Shown here in pieces: positions 43,690 through 53,291 of a stretch of 64,000 nucleotides of DNA. The DNA is from Mechercharimyces sp. CAU 1602 (GTDB lineage Bacteria; Bacillota; Bacilli; Thermoactinomycetales; JANTPT01). The notes below the pieces were generated by a model that had not been told where the DNA came from, did no database searches, and saw nothing but the letters and a program-made list of their open reading frames with translations. The stretch is from NCBI RefSeq assembly GCF_024753565.1, contig NZ_JANTPT010000004.1:1-64000 (forward strand), given 5' to 3'. Numbering within the stretch: position 1 is the first letter of the stretch; each line of letters starts with the position of its first letter. Made by a program: the position numbers and the translations under genes.

Positions 43690-44535
43690 CTATTTTGTCA
43701 ATTCTTTTACAAAGTTTGGTAATTGATATAAACTGCGATGCAACTCGCGGGAATAATACTTCGTATCCAACAAATTTTCTTGCTCATGTAAGTGTAAGGG
43801 GTCATACTTCTTCGATCCCATCGTAAAGCTCCACAAACCGCTCGGATACGTAGGGATACTAGCCGTATATAACTGCGTGTACTGAAAAAGGGTAGAGATA
43901 TCTTGGTAAACTCGACGGATCAAGTCACGATTAAACCAAGGTGATTCTGTTTGTGCCACCATAATCCCATCCTCTTTTAACGCTTCATGTATCCCCTCGT
44001 AAAACGGTTTTTGAAATAACCCAACCGCAGGCCCTACCGGCTCAGTTGAATCAACTAGAATCACATCAAACTGATTGGGATGCTCTGCAATAAACTTAAT
44101 ACCATCCTCTACTTTTACAGTGACACGAGGATCAGCTAATCCGCTTGCAATTTGCGGGAAATATGTTTTGGCCGCCTCAATCACTTGTCCATCAATCTCA
44201 ACGAGGGTGGCCGTCTCTACTTGCTCGTACTTTACCACTTCCCGAATAACCCCACCATCGCCTCCACCGATCACCAGTACATGCTTTGGATTCGGGTGCG
44301 TATTCATCGCTACATGCGTTAACATCTCGTGATACACAAACTCATCTTGATCCGTTGTCATCACCATACCGTCTAATACCATCATATTGCCGAATTGTTT
44401 CGTCTCAATGATATCTAATGATTGAAAATCAGTCTGTTCGTGATGCAAGGTTCGTGTGATTTTACTTGTAATCCCATGATCAGGGGTTTGTTTTTCTGTA
44501 TACCATAAATCCAACTGATTGTTATGCTCACTCAT
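43690..44535 (-). CDS. speE: Spermidine synthase
   Basis: 281 aa. [19 protein letters not shown] opening, [13 protein letters not shown], the decarboxylated-SAM loop [15 protein letters not shown], and [14 protein letters not shown] with the catalytic Asp. It transfers an aminopropyl group to putrescine. First gene of the polyamine-argS operon; divergent from pbpG. Confidence 0.95.
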   Translation of the reverse strand: MSEHNNQLDLWYTEKQTPDHGITSKITRTLHHEQTDFQSLDIIETKQFGNMMVLDGMVMTTDQDEFVYHEMLTHVAMNTHPNPKHVLVIGGGDGGVIREVVKYEQVETATLVEIDGQVIEAAKTYFPQIASGLADPRVTVKVEDGIKFIAEHPNQFDVILVDSTEPVGPAVGLFQKPFYEGIHEALKEDGIMVAQTESPWFNRDLIRRVYQDISTLFQYTQLYTASIPTYPSGLWSFTMGSKKYDPLHLHEQENLLDTKYYSRELHRSLYQLPNFVKELTK

Positions 44536-44754
44536 TAATCATTACTCCTTTTCTTCTACACAAAATAAAGAGAACCTCATAAATCCTCACTAGCATACTA
44601 CTTGCAGACCCGCTCCCTCAATCTTTTTTCACCCTTTCGCAAAAAAAATGTGATAAGGTATATTCTTCCTTGAAGCGGATTACAATAATCGAGATCTTTT
44701 ACTAACAAACCTGTCCATCAACTAGCATACTTCCACAAACAAAGGAGCTTATCT

Positions 44755-46803
44755 ATGGGAAAACCAGGAGATCCGCCAACCAACATCATACCCTCGAGAC
44801 AACGGTCAAACAAACGAGGCACTACATGGATAAAGCGTACGACGATCGCTTGCATGTGGGGATTGGCTATAATCCTTACTTGCATCTTGCTCCTTACCCT
44901 TTACCTTTACTCACGCCCACTACCAATTCCTGATATTCCTCTAACCACTACCATTGTGGATCAACATGGGGAACGAATCGATCAGCTTGATCGCGGAGAA
45001 CACCGTGACGCTGTGAAGCTAAAAGATATTGATTCATCTCTCATACAAGCCACTCTCGCTGCCGAAGATCACTCTTTTTATGAACACTGGGGATTTTCGC
45101 TTCGTGGAATCACCCGTGCCATATGGGTAAACATGCGGAATGGTCAACTCTCACAAGGAGCTAGTACCATTACACAACAATTAGCGCGTAATCTATACCT
45201 CTCCCATGAGCGTACATGGACACGCAAATGGAAAGAAGCACTCTATACTATCCAACTAGAGCTTCATTATACCAAAGATGAGATTTTAACCATGTACCTA
45301 AACGATATTTATTATGGTCATGGAGCTTACGGAATTGAGAGGGCCTCACACCTTTATTTTCATAAACCTGCCCGCGCATTAACTTTGGCAGAAAGTTCTA
45401 TTCTTGCTGGTATTCCACGTGGACCCAAATACTACTCCCCCATCGAAAATGAAAAGCGTGCGAAGCAGAGGCAAGCAGTTATCTTACGTACGATGGAGCA
45501 AACCGGTTATATAAGTAAAGAACAGCGGATCGAGGCAGAACAAACCCCCCTCAGCTTTGCGCCGCCACCGACACCCATACCGGCTCAAGCACCTTATTTC
45601 CGTGATTATGTGATCAAGGAAGCTAGTCAACGCTTTGGCATAAACGAGACAGATCTACGCAGTGGCGGATTCACCGTTATCACAACGTTAGATTTAAAAA
45701 AGCAACATGCCGCCGTAGATGCTTTTAAACAGTATGTAAAACAAGAGGGTCTAGAAGGTGCGCTCGTCTCTATAGAACCTCGTACTGGGTATATTATTGC
45801 TATGGTAGGAGGCACCGACTACGGTCGTTCACAATATAATCGCGCTCTGGCTCATCGCCAACCGGGTTCTACTTTTAAGCCCTTTCTTTACCTTGCCGCT
45901 CTGGATCAAGGTCGAACAGCAACAACAAAACTGATGAGCAAACCCACTCGGTTCACTTACGAGAATGGAACCTATGAGCCGCATAATTTCCACAACCATT
46001 ATGCAGATCGTCCTATTTCCATGCGCGAAGCAATTGCTCGTTCAGATAACATTTACGCTGTTCGCACTCACTTTGAGATAGGAAGAGAGAAGACTGTTGA
46101 GATGGCACAACGCTTAGGAATTACCTCTAAGCTACAAGCGCATCCATCCCTTGCTCTTGGTTCAGAGACAGTGACTCCACTTGAAATGGCCAATGCTTAT
46201 GCCACTCTAGCCGCACAAGGAATCCGGGCTCAACCTACCAGTATAATCGCTATTCAAGATGCACAAGGTCATACCCTCTCCACGCCTGCTGTTGCCCCAA
46301 CGCGTGTTGTTTCCAGGGCGAAAGCATTTCTCATCACCGATCTGCTAAAGAGCGTACTGCACACAGGCGGAACGGGTAATCGGGTCAAACAGCTAGTCGG
46401 TTCCATTCCCGCAGTTGGTAAAACAGGTACAACCAGGTGGGATTCTTGGTTTGTCGGCTATACCCCTGATATCGCCACCAGTGTCTGGATAGGCTACGAC
46501 CAAGCAAAAGAGCTACCGTACCAACAATCACGTCTATCCCAATATATTTGGGGAACATACATCAAACAGGCAGAATCCCCTGCGCACACCCCTGCTTTCT
46601 CCATTCCTGATGGAGTGAGTAAGGTAAAGATCGATTCAGAAACGGGCATGCTGGCGACATCTACTTGCCCACAAACCCATACTGAGTACTTTCTCGCCGG
46701 AACAGAGCCTCTTAAAGTATGTAAACACCATCGCCCGCTACCCACTGATGAGACCAGTCCCCTCAAACTGTGGGAGAGTATTAAAAATTGGTGGTCTCAA
46801 TAA
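44755..46803 (+). CDS. pbpG: Class A penicillin-binding protein (PbpG-like)
   Basis: 682 aa. Basic cytoplasmic tail, one membrane anchor (about 28-50), GT51 glycosyltransferase (about 65-235, with LAAEDHSFYEHWG and STITQQLARNLYLS) and a transpeptidase (about 320-610) with SxxK QPGSTFKPF, SDN in ARSDNIYAVR, and KTGTT. All catalytic motifs are intact. It polymerises and cross-links peptidoglycan. Neighbours speE and ywhD identify it with the sporulation-associated YwhE/PbpG of B. subtilis. Confidence 0.9.
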   Translation: MGKPGDPPTNIIPSRQRSNKRGTTWIKRTTIACMWGLAIILTCILLLTLYLYSRPLPIPDIPLTTTIVDQHGERIDQLDRGEHRDAVKLKDIDSSLIQATLAAEDHSFYEHWGFSLRGITRAIWVNMRNGQLSQGASTITQQLARNLYLSHERTWTRKWKEALYTIQLELHYTKDEILTMYLNDIYYGHGAYGIERASHLYFHKPARALTLAESSILAGIPRGPKYYSPIENEKRAKQRQAVILRTMEQTGYISKEQRIEAEQTPLSFAPPPTPIPAQAPYFRDYVIKEASQRFGINETDLRSGGFTVITTLDLKKQHAAVDAFKQYVKQEGLEGALVSIEPRTGYIIAMVGGTDYGRSQYNRALAHRQPGSTFKPFLYLAALDQGRTATTKLMSKPTRFTYENGTYEPHNFHNHYADRPISMREAIARSDNIYAVRTHFEIGREKTVEMAQRLGITSKLQAHPSLALGSETVTPLEMANAYATLAAQGIRAQPTSIIAIQDAQGHTLSTPAVAPTRVVSRAKAFLITDLLKSVLHTGGTGNRVKQLVGSIPAVGKTGTTRWDSWFVGYTPDIATSVWIGYDQAKELPYQQSRLSQYIWGTYIKQAESPAHTPAFSIPDGVSKVKIDSETGMLATSTCPQTHTEYFLAGTEPLKVCKHHRPLPTDETSPLKLWESIKNWWSQ

Positions 46804-46818
46804 CAGACCACCAATTTT
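46784..46818. terminator. Bidirectional terminator after pbpG
   Basis: AAAATTGGTGGTCT / AGACCACCAATTTT, 14-bp stem and 7-nt loop that contains the pbpG stop codon, between two convergent genes. Confidence 0.85.
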
Positions 46819-46820
46819 CC

Positions 46821-47045
46821 TTAACACTCTTGACTCCCACCAACCTCACCGTCACCATCAGCTAGTAAACCGTCATTATATAACGAAATCAAACCGGCCT
46901 CGTCCAAATGCTTCATTACTTCATACAAACTGTTTCGCTTCTCAGATGGTAAGTCATTTACAAACTGATTAATTTGATCGGCAGAGACATTTGCCGTAAA
47001 ATGAACCCCACCGTGTCGAGCAAAGTGATCATGATGCTCTTCCAT
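46821..47045 (-). CDS. Small acidic protein, unknown (74 aa)
   Basis: From ATG 47045 (AAGGTGG 8 bases upstream) it reads MEEHHDHFARHGGVHFTAN, then NQFVNDLPSEKRNSLYEVMK, and ends with an acidic DGDGEVGGSQEC tail. A His-rich start and a C-terminal Cys might bind metal, but no family was recognised. It is probably a lineage-specific protein. Convergent with pbpG. Confidence 0.5.
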   Translation of the reverse strand: MEEHHDHFARHGGVHFTANVSADQINQFVNDLPSEKRNSLYEVMKHLDEAGLISLYNDGLLADGDGEVGGSQEC

Positions 47046-47057
47046 CTTCATCGCCAC

Positions 47058-47720
47058 CTTCGCTTATAGTCCATCTGATGTTAGCATAAGCAGAAATAAC
47101 CGGTCTTAATCAAAGTAATAAATCTAAGATAAGACGATCCAAGAACAACCGATAGAAAGCTTTATACTTATCTCTTTCTAGTCAAAGCATATTCAAATGC
47201 CATAAAGATAAGCCTAGTACACTAATCTGAATTCAAAGATAAAAAAGTCGATATATTGATCAATCCTGCTCAAAAATATCTGGAGCTCAAATCCTCAACA
47301 CATAAACTTAATATCTTCACGGCCCCTCTTGTTTATTTCTACACTTATTTAATTTACTAAGCGAAACAGAATAAGATAGTAATATTCAACTATTTTCTAG
47401 TGATATATTCAGTTTAATATGAAGTCTCATCACTATGTGTAAAGAAGACTATCTTTCTCGAACGATAAAGAAATACTTCATACAATAAAGAGAATTCTCA
47501 TACAAAAGCCTCTCTAATGTGTACCAACCCCAAAAATCAAGCCTTCCCGAAAGTACCCAAGTGTATGCGATTCCTGGATCACGTTCGTCTATTTGACATA
47601 CACACACTAAATCTATTTTTCGCTTCTTAATTATCTTCTCTATTTTTAAACCAATTTTTAAAATTATATTGTATAATGATACTGGTGTTAAAAAAATCTG
47701 AATATGAGGAGAGGGTAATA
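47058..47720. other. Long AT-rich intergenic region
   Basis: About 660 bp without a recognisable gene. A TATAAT box within TTGTATAATGATA (near 47669-47681) probably serves the secreted protein downstream. Otherwise I see nothing distinctive. Confidence 0.4.
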
Positions 47721-49460
47721 TTGAAAAGATGGCTCATTTCTTTCACTTGTACATTGATGGTACTCAGTCTGTTTCCATCGAATGTAACGACGTATGCAGA
47801 AGAATCCACCTTTGTTTTTGATGAAAGCGCTTACAAAGAAAGGCAAGCACTCTATATTGATCAAGTCTTTTCGTCTGATTCTTATGAAGCTCTCATATTA
47901 CAAGCTTATAAAGGAGAGAAGTTGAATCAAAAAGCATTAAATCACTATCTGGATAAAATGCGCAATGGGGGCGTAAAAAACGCAGATTTTGATCTTACAA
48001 AGCTCATTCGTGTTTTAATGCTACGCCCCGAAATCAAGGATGATTTATTTGAAGCACTAGCTGGCTTTCATTTCTGGTTTAAAGAAGGAAGCACAGGAGA
48101 CCATGTGTTCGCTTCCGAAAACCATATGCTCATGTATACATCTTCTCAATTTCTGTTGCAAGAAAAATATGGGATGTTTGAAGATAAACGGACCTATGAA
48201 CGTCTTAAAAGATATTTGGAAGTCAAAAATGAATACGGCTTTTATGAATTTTATTCCGGTGTTTATTTGCCTTACACACTATCCGGTCTATTAAACTTGG
48301 TTGATTTTGCAGAAGATGAAGAGATTCGTCAACTCGCCATCGGCGCATCACAACGTCTGTTGCAAGATGTATTGCTAGTCACAAATGATGAGGGTTCATT
48401 TTATTCGGCAGCCGGAAGAACATATATGAGATATAAAGAGAGTGGTACAGGACATAACATCAATAAGGTGATTTACCTGTTGACCGGATTGCAAGAAGAA
48501 GAAAATCTTTCCAGTAGCCCTATTGGTGTATTTTTAGCCACATCCCAACTGCCCATTACAGATGATGTATTCAAATACTTCGGTAAAGAGATAAACATGA
48601 ATTATACCAATGGTCACTCTTTAAATACTGCCATCAATACCATCTACAAAGACTTCTCTCGTGATGAACGAGTACCCTTTTACTGGAGTCAGGGTGCTTA
48701 CTTCCACCCTGATGTTGCGGCAGATACCGCTTGGTTCGCCAGTAAATATCAATTAGAAGGCTATGATGCTTTAAAGGCATTTGATCGATTCCTTGGACTT
48801 TCAGAGGGGGCCGCACCAGCAGCAGCCAAGGCAGGAGCCGCTTTTAGTCGGAGCTCTGTCCTTTCCTCTGCTAATTTGGCGATGTACAAAGATGGCGGAA
48901 CGATGTTACATTCCTTGCAAGAGTATAGAGGAGGATACCAAGGCTATCAACAAAATCCATGGATTGCTACAACTGGAAGCTTATCTGTGTGGACACAAGC
49001 AGGGAATAGTAGTAACACAACAATGCAAAATGATCACCTCCCCAAAATCAAACAAAAAAATAACGTAGCGGTCATTCAATATAATCCGCTTACCGAAATT
49101 AAGGCCTATCACGGGAAGCCGGATGTTTGGTTATATTGGCCTGATGGATTTGATGAAGAAAAGAGAGAAGGAAATTGGAAATTCGGAAAAGAAGATGATG
49201 GATATGTAGCTCTCCGTTATCCCTGTGGAAATGGAGATTCTGATAAAATCACCTGCAATTGGTCCGAACAAACCTGGGTCACCATTGTGGGAACAGAAGA
49301 AAAATACGGTAGCTTTAACGAGTTCACAACCAAAGTGCTAACTGAAGTCGATTATGACGCAGACTGGGAGTGGCATGGATCGTTCTGGAAAGGTACTTTG
49401 AAGTATGTATATGATTCGGATGTGAAGTTTGACGGTACCGATATAAGCTTAACCTGGTAG
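47721..49460 (+). CDS. Secreted polysaccharide-lyase-like protein
   Basis: 579 aa from TTG 47721, chosen because GAGGAGAGGG precedes it and the product then begins with a clean signal peptide (KRWLISFTCTLMVLSLFPS...YA). The N-terminal half is alpha-helical (toroid-like), with GHNINKVIYLLTGL. The rest holds MNYTNGHSLNTAINTIY, FYWSQGAYFHPDV and RSSVLSSANLAMYKDGG. The overall plan (alpha toroid then beta sandwich, Asn/His/Tyr-rich middle) recalls PL8-type hyaluronate/chondroitin lyases, but motifs are too loose to be sure. It is probably an exoenzyme acting on a polysaccharide; an alternative is a cell-wall-associated protein. Confidence 0.45.
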   Translation: MKRWLISFTCTLMVLSLFPSNVTTYAEESTFVFDESAYKERQALYIDQVFSSDSYEALILQAYKGEKLNQKALNHYLDKMRNGGVKNADFDLTKLIRVLMLRPEIKDDLFEALAGFHFWFKEGSTGDHVFASENHMLMYTSSQFLLQEKYGMFEDKRTYERLKRYLEVKNEYGFYEFYSGVYLPYTLSGLLNLVDFAEDEEIRQLAIGASQRLLQDVLLVTNDEGSFYSAAGRTYMRYKESGTGHNINKVIYLLTGLQEEENLSSSPIGVFLATSQLPITDDVFKYFGKEINMNYTNGHSLNTAINTIYKDFSRDERVPFYWSQGAYFHPDVAADTAWFASKYQLEGYDALKAFDRFLGLSEGAAPAAAKAGAAFSRSSVLSSANLAMYKDGGTMLHSLQEYRGGYQGYQQNPWIATTGSLSVWTQAGNSSNTTMQNDHLPKIKQKNNVAVIQYNPLTEIKAYHGKPDVWLYWPDGFDEEKREGNWKFGKEDDGYVALRYPCGNGDSDKITCNWSEQTWVTIVGTEEKYGSFNEFTTKVLTEVDYDADWEWHGSFWKGTLKYVYDSDVKFDGTDISLTW

Positions 49461-49660
49461 GATAAACTGAGGCGAAAGAGAAGGAAGGGTATCACTCTCT
49501 GGTTGCTTTAAAATAATCGATATAATTTCAGTGCATCCGAAATCCCTTTATGCTTTTACGTTACTCACTTACTAAAGCATTTGGATTTGACGGATGCACT
49601 TTATTTGTCAAAACTTATCTTAATCGCTTTACATCTCTTAAGTTGCGGTCAACTTTCGCT

Positions 49661-51187
49661 CTACGAAAGCTGTGTTACTTCCTTATCAAGACCTAGTTTC
49701 TTATGGATTTTTTCTGCTTCACTAATTCCAGATACTGCTGCACCCTGATAGCCCCCACCTGGACGCGTCCATGCCCCCACTAATGAGAGCTGACCTACCG
49801 GTGTGCTTCGCTGTAAACGATGTAGCCCGGATTGATTAACTGTCTGGGCAAATCCATAAACAGCACCTGCGGGATTTTTTGTATATCTTTGCATCGTTCT
49901 CGGTGTACCTAATTCTAGCACTTCGATCGCCTGTGTAATTCCTGGATAATGTTCTTCTAGTTGACTCAACAAATACTGTGTTACCTCTTCTTTTCTCTTC
50001 TTATAATCTTCCTTATTCTCGGGCCAATTTTCTATAAAGTCGATAAAGGCTGCCACAATAACCGGTTTTCCATTCGGGCTAAGCTCAGGATCTAATTTAT
50101 AATAATTGGTGATTCCGAAATTGGCCTGTTGGTAATCACCGCTCTTTAAATACTGATAATCTTTACTTGGATCTTTTTCCTTCACAAATACAATATCTTC
50201 GTCAACGAGTTGAAAATTTGCTGGGTCTTCTGTTAGTCCGAGATACAGTTGAGTAATGGAGGGACCAATCTCTAATTTTTCGTAACTTTCACGGTATGAT
50301 GACTCTGTAACTGATTCATTCATTAACTTTGAAAATGTTATTTGCGGTGAAGCATTTGAAACAATCCAATTCCCTGTAAAGGTTTTTTCTTTTTTCGTCT
50401 TAATCCCTATGGCCTTCTGATCTTTTACAATGATCTCGGTTACTTCTTGCCGCAGATATACCTTGCCACCATGCTCATGAATAACCTCAGTTAATGCATC
50501 AGCAATAGCTTGTGCACCACCTTTGATATAGAAAGTGCCCTCAAGATGGTAGCCTATCCAAGGCACAAAGAAGTAATGAGCGGAAAGCATTTGCGGGGGA
50601 ACACCATAATAAGGCCATAGTAAAGTGAAAAATGAAATGAGAGCTTCATCATCTACATATTGCTTCATCACTTCTGCTGTTGTCATCTGTGACCATTGAA
50701 TAAACAAAGGGGCCTTGATCGGAAATAGCTCTTGTTTTTCTGCTTTGGGGATCGACGAATCTTGTAGAAAAGCCATCTCTTGCGCAAAAGCATATAAAGC
50801 GTTAAATAACTTAGCCACCCCTTCTCGTTCCTGTGGGAACATATCTTGTAGCAGAGCCAAATACTGCTCATGATCTTGGGGAATTGTTATCTTCTCACCT
50901 TCCCATACAGCAGTGTAGGGATGTTCTTTTTTGAGAGGAGTAATACGGTTCATAATCCCACATTTTGAGAATATCTCATGACAGATTTCCCCTTCATTTA
51001 AGCTGGCAATTGCATGTAAGGATACATCAAATTCATATTTTCCTTTTCGTGGGAAGTTAGTCGCATAGCCTCCTGGACGCACGTGATGTTCAAAAACGGC
51101 CACTTTATAACCTAACTGGGATAATCGTGCAGCAGTACAAAGTCCACCAATACCGGCACCAATGACTAATACGTCATAATTCGACAT
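49661..51187 (-). CDS. Phytoene-desaturase-like FAD oxidoreductase
   Basis: 508 aa. N-terminal FAD motif YDVLVIGAGIGGLCTAARLS, HHVRPGGYATNF, and a C-terminal LVGAWTRPGGGYQGAAVSG typical of the CrtI/CrtN/RetSat group. These oxidise or isomerise polyenes. No phytoene synthase or other carotenoid gene lies nearby, so the substrate is open. Divergent from a PadR regulator 134 bp away, which probably controls it. Confidence 0.75.
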   Translation of the reverse strand: MSNYDVLVIGAGIGGLCTAARLSQLGYKVAVFEHHVRPGGYATNFPRKGKYEFDVSLHAIASLNEGEICHEIFSKCGIMNRITPLKKEHPYTAVWEGEKITIPQDHEQYLALLQDMFPQEREGVAKLFNALYAFAQEMAFLQDSSIPKAEKQELFPIKAPLFIQWSQMTTAEVMKQYVDDEALISFFTLLWPYYGVPPQMLSAHYFFVPWIGYHLEGTFYIKGGAQAIADALTEVIHEHGGKVYLRQEVTEIIVKDQKAIGIKTKKEKTFTGNWIVSNASPQITFSKLMNESVTESSYRESYEKLEIGPSITQLYLGLTEDPANFQLVDEDIVFVKEKDPSKDYQYLKSGDYQQANFGITNYYKLDPELSPNGKPVIVAAFIDFIENWPENKEDYKKRKEEVTQYLLSQLEEHYPGITQAIEVLELGTPRTMQRYTKNPAGAVYGFAQTVNQSGLHRLQRSTPVGQLSLVGAWTRPGGGYQGAAVSGISEAEKIHKKLGLDKEVTQLS

Positions 51188-51321
51188 ATCATTTATCCTC
51201 CTCTTATATCAAAAAGATATATAGCTGTGTGATACAATTATATAGATAAGATTTGAAAATGTCAAAATAAAAAGTGTGCTATACTATGGGAATTCATCAA
51301 CAAGTGAAACGGGGTTGAAAA

Positions 51322-51879
51322 ATGTCCAGAGAAAATAAAACGATGTATACCTTACTTGGCCTTCTGATGTATGCACCCTTAACTGGCTATGAAATAAAAA
51401 AAACCATTGAGAGTAGTATTAAACACTTCTGGCAGGAAAGTTATGGTCAAATCTATCCGACCTTAAAAAAACTTGTAGAGCTCGGCTTTGCTGACTTTCA
51501 CATTGAAAAAGTGGATGGAAAGCCAGATCGCAAAGTGTATACAATTACGGGAGTAGGAAAAAGCCAATTTATAAATTGGTTGGAAAAGCCGATTGAAAAA
51601 ATACCTATCCACAAAAACGAACTACTTCTAAAGCTTTTTTATGGACAACATCTTGATATCAGACACAACATCGCACAAGTCATTCAATATAAACAGAAAA
51701 TGGAAGACATTCTCCAATCTTTAAATACGACAGAACATTTCCTCCTTACCAAAAGGAAAGAGGATCCTCACTTCGATTATTGGATGATGACGTTATCCCA
51801 TGGTCAATGCATTGTAAAGGCCACGATCCAATGGTGTGAAGAAAGTATTAGAAAGTTAGAAGAAAAACAGAAGGGATAA
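51322..51879 (+). CDS. PadR-family transcriptional regulator
   Basis: 185 aa. Winged helix (about 8-90) with YTLLGLLMYAPLTGYEIKK and FWQESYGQIYPTLKKLVELG, then a helical Vir_C-like dimerisation tail. This is the PadR s2-type layout. PadR proteins repress an adjacent gene and release on binding a ligand; the divergent flavoenzyme gene is the likely target. Confidence 0.85.
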   Translation: MSRENKTMYTLLGLLMYAPLTGYEIKKTIESSIKHFWQESYGQIYPTLKKLVELGFADFHIEKVDGKPDRKVYTITGVGKSQFINWLEKPIEKIPIHKNELLLKLFYGQHLDIRHNIAQVIQYKQKMEDILQSLNTTEHFLLTKRKEDPHFDYWMMTLSHGQCIVKATIQWCEESIRKLEEKQKG

Positions 51880-51913
51880 AGGTGGTTGCCTTCACTAATT
51901 GGATTAATACTCC

Positions 51914-53188
51914 TTACGATTGAGAGGGAGCAACCATGTCCTCTGTTTCACCTTTCTTTTTTCGTCCTTGCAAGCCAAAACGCGAAAAGAGAATCGCTAG
52001 TAAAGTGGCAAATAAGATCAGCATACACATCCCAGTACTACCGATTAGTGCGCCAATGGTTAATCCAGCTGCACCAAATAGCTTTCCAAAATGAAGAATA
52101 AAACCATTGACAGCTAAATAAGCACCTCTTTGAGAGGGCTCAATCATATCAGCTAATAAACTTTGCCGGGCTGGGATGAATAGGAGCTCACCCAGTGTAT
52201 AAAGCACAACAGCAAGAATAATCCCAGGTAAAAAGTTTGAAAAACTGAGATAGGCAAAGCTTAATCCAAACAGAGCAAACCCTGTATATTGTAGAACTTC
52301 GCGTGATTTCCCTGCGAACTTCTTTGTTACCAACGTAATGAAACTGATGATTAATACAGTATTTAATCCAATAATCAAACCATACACTTTCATACCATCC
52401 AATGCGAAATGAAGATCGAATAGAGAATAAAAGGTAGTAGGAAACTCTTTTTCTATGCGCACAGAGATGAAGTTATATAATTGTGGTTCGATGGAGGCGA
52501 TCGCAATCCCGCCTAGCGTAAAAAACAGAAAGGAAATATCTTTGATGACGGTAGTGTAGTGTCTCCAGAGTGAGTTTAGGCTCCATATGCCGGTAGGATT
52601 TCTTTTTTCATGATAAACATGGAATGTATCCTCAATCTTCATACTGGTTAACCACAGAGTGAAAAGCGATATAGCAAAAATACCGATAATCATGTAGAAA
52701 TAGTAGTTTTCAAATAACAAGATAGCAATCAATAAACCCGTTACCATGCCTAGATTAATCGCCCAATAGTTTAGTGAAAAAATATAACTTCTATCTTCCG
52801 GCTTACTGACATCAATCAACATGGCTTCAGACGCTGGTGAAATCAATCCCGTACAGATTTGATTGATGACAACCATCAGATAGGTCATGATGGGAGAGGC
52901 AAATAAAGGGGTACTCACCATCAACAATCCGAAAAAGGCGAAAACGTTAATCGTTTCACCGATGACCATCGTCTTTTTTCTACCTATCACATCTGTCAGT
53001 TGTCCACCATAGATACTAGAGAGGAATAAGAGGATAAACATCAGTATTAATAACAGACCGGCGACCTCTTCTCCAAAATGATCAGACAAATAAATGGCCA
53101 TAAAAGGTAGGAGCATGGCATGAACCCACCGTGTTAAGAAAGTAATAAACAACCGAATGCGAATATTGGGATGGCGATGCTTCAACAT
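51914..53188 (-). CDS. MFS transporter
   Basis: 424 aa with 12 hydrophobic helices and GGQLTDVIGRKKTMVIGE (signature A between helices 2 and 3), FISPASEAMLIDVSKPEDR and LFIPARQSLLADMIEPSQRG, as in drug efflux MFS proteins (MdtH/YfmO-like). Convergent with padR and divergent from the SgrR-like gene 100 bp away, which could regulate it as SgrR regulates SetA in enterobacteria. Confidence 0.8.
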   Translation of the reverse strand: MLKHRHPNIRIRLFITFLTRWVHAMLLPFMAIYLSDHFGEEVAGLLLILMFILLFLSSIYGGQLTDVIGRKKTMVIGETINVFAFFGLLMVSTPLFASPIMTYLMVVINQICTGLISPASEAMLIDVSKPEDRSYIFSLNYWAINLGMVTGLLIAILLFENYYFYMIIGIFAISLFTLWLTSMKIEDTFHVYHEKRNPTGIWSLNSLWRHYTTVIKDISFLFFTLGGIAIASIEPQLYNFISVRIEKEFPTTFYSLFDLHFALDGMKVYGLIIGLNTVLIISFITLVTKKFAGKSREVLQYTGFALFGLSFAYLSFSNFLPGIILAVVLYTLGELLFIPARQSLLADMIEPSQRGAYLAVNGFILHFGKLFGAAGLTIGALIGSTGMCMLILFATLLAILFSRFGLQGRKKKGETEDMVAPSQS

Positions 53189-53291
53189 TTAGATCCCCTC
53201 CTTGTACTAAAATTCATTATGAGATACTCTAAAAGGGTTAAAAAGAGAATCTTTACATTCAATACTTCCCCTTTTATTAGGAGGGATTGTG

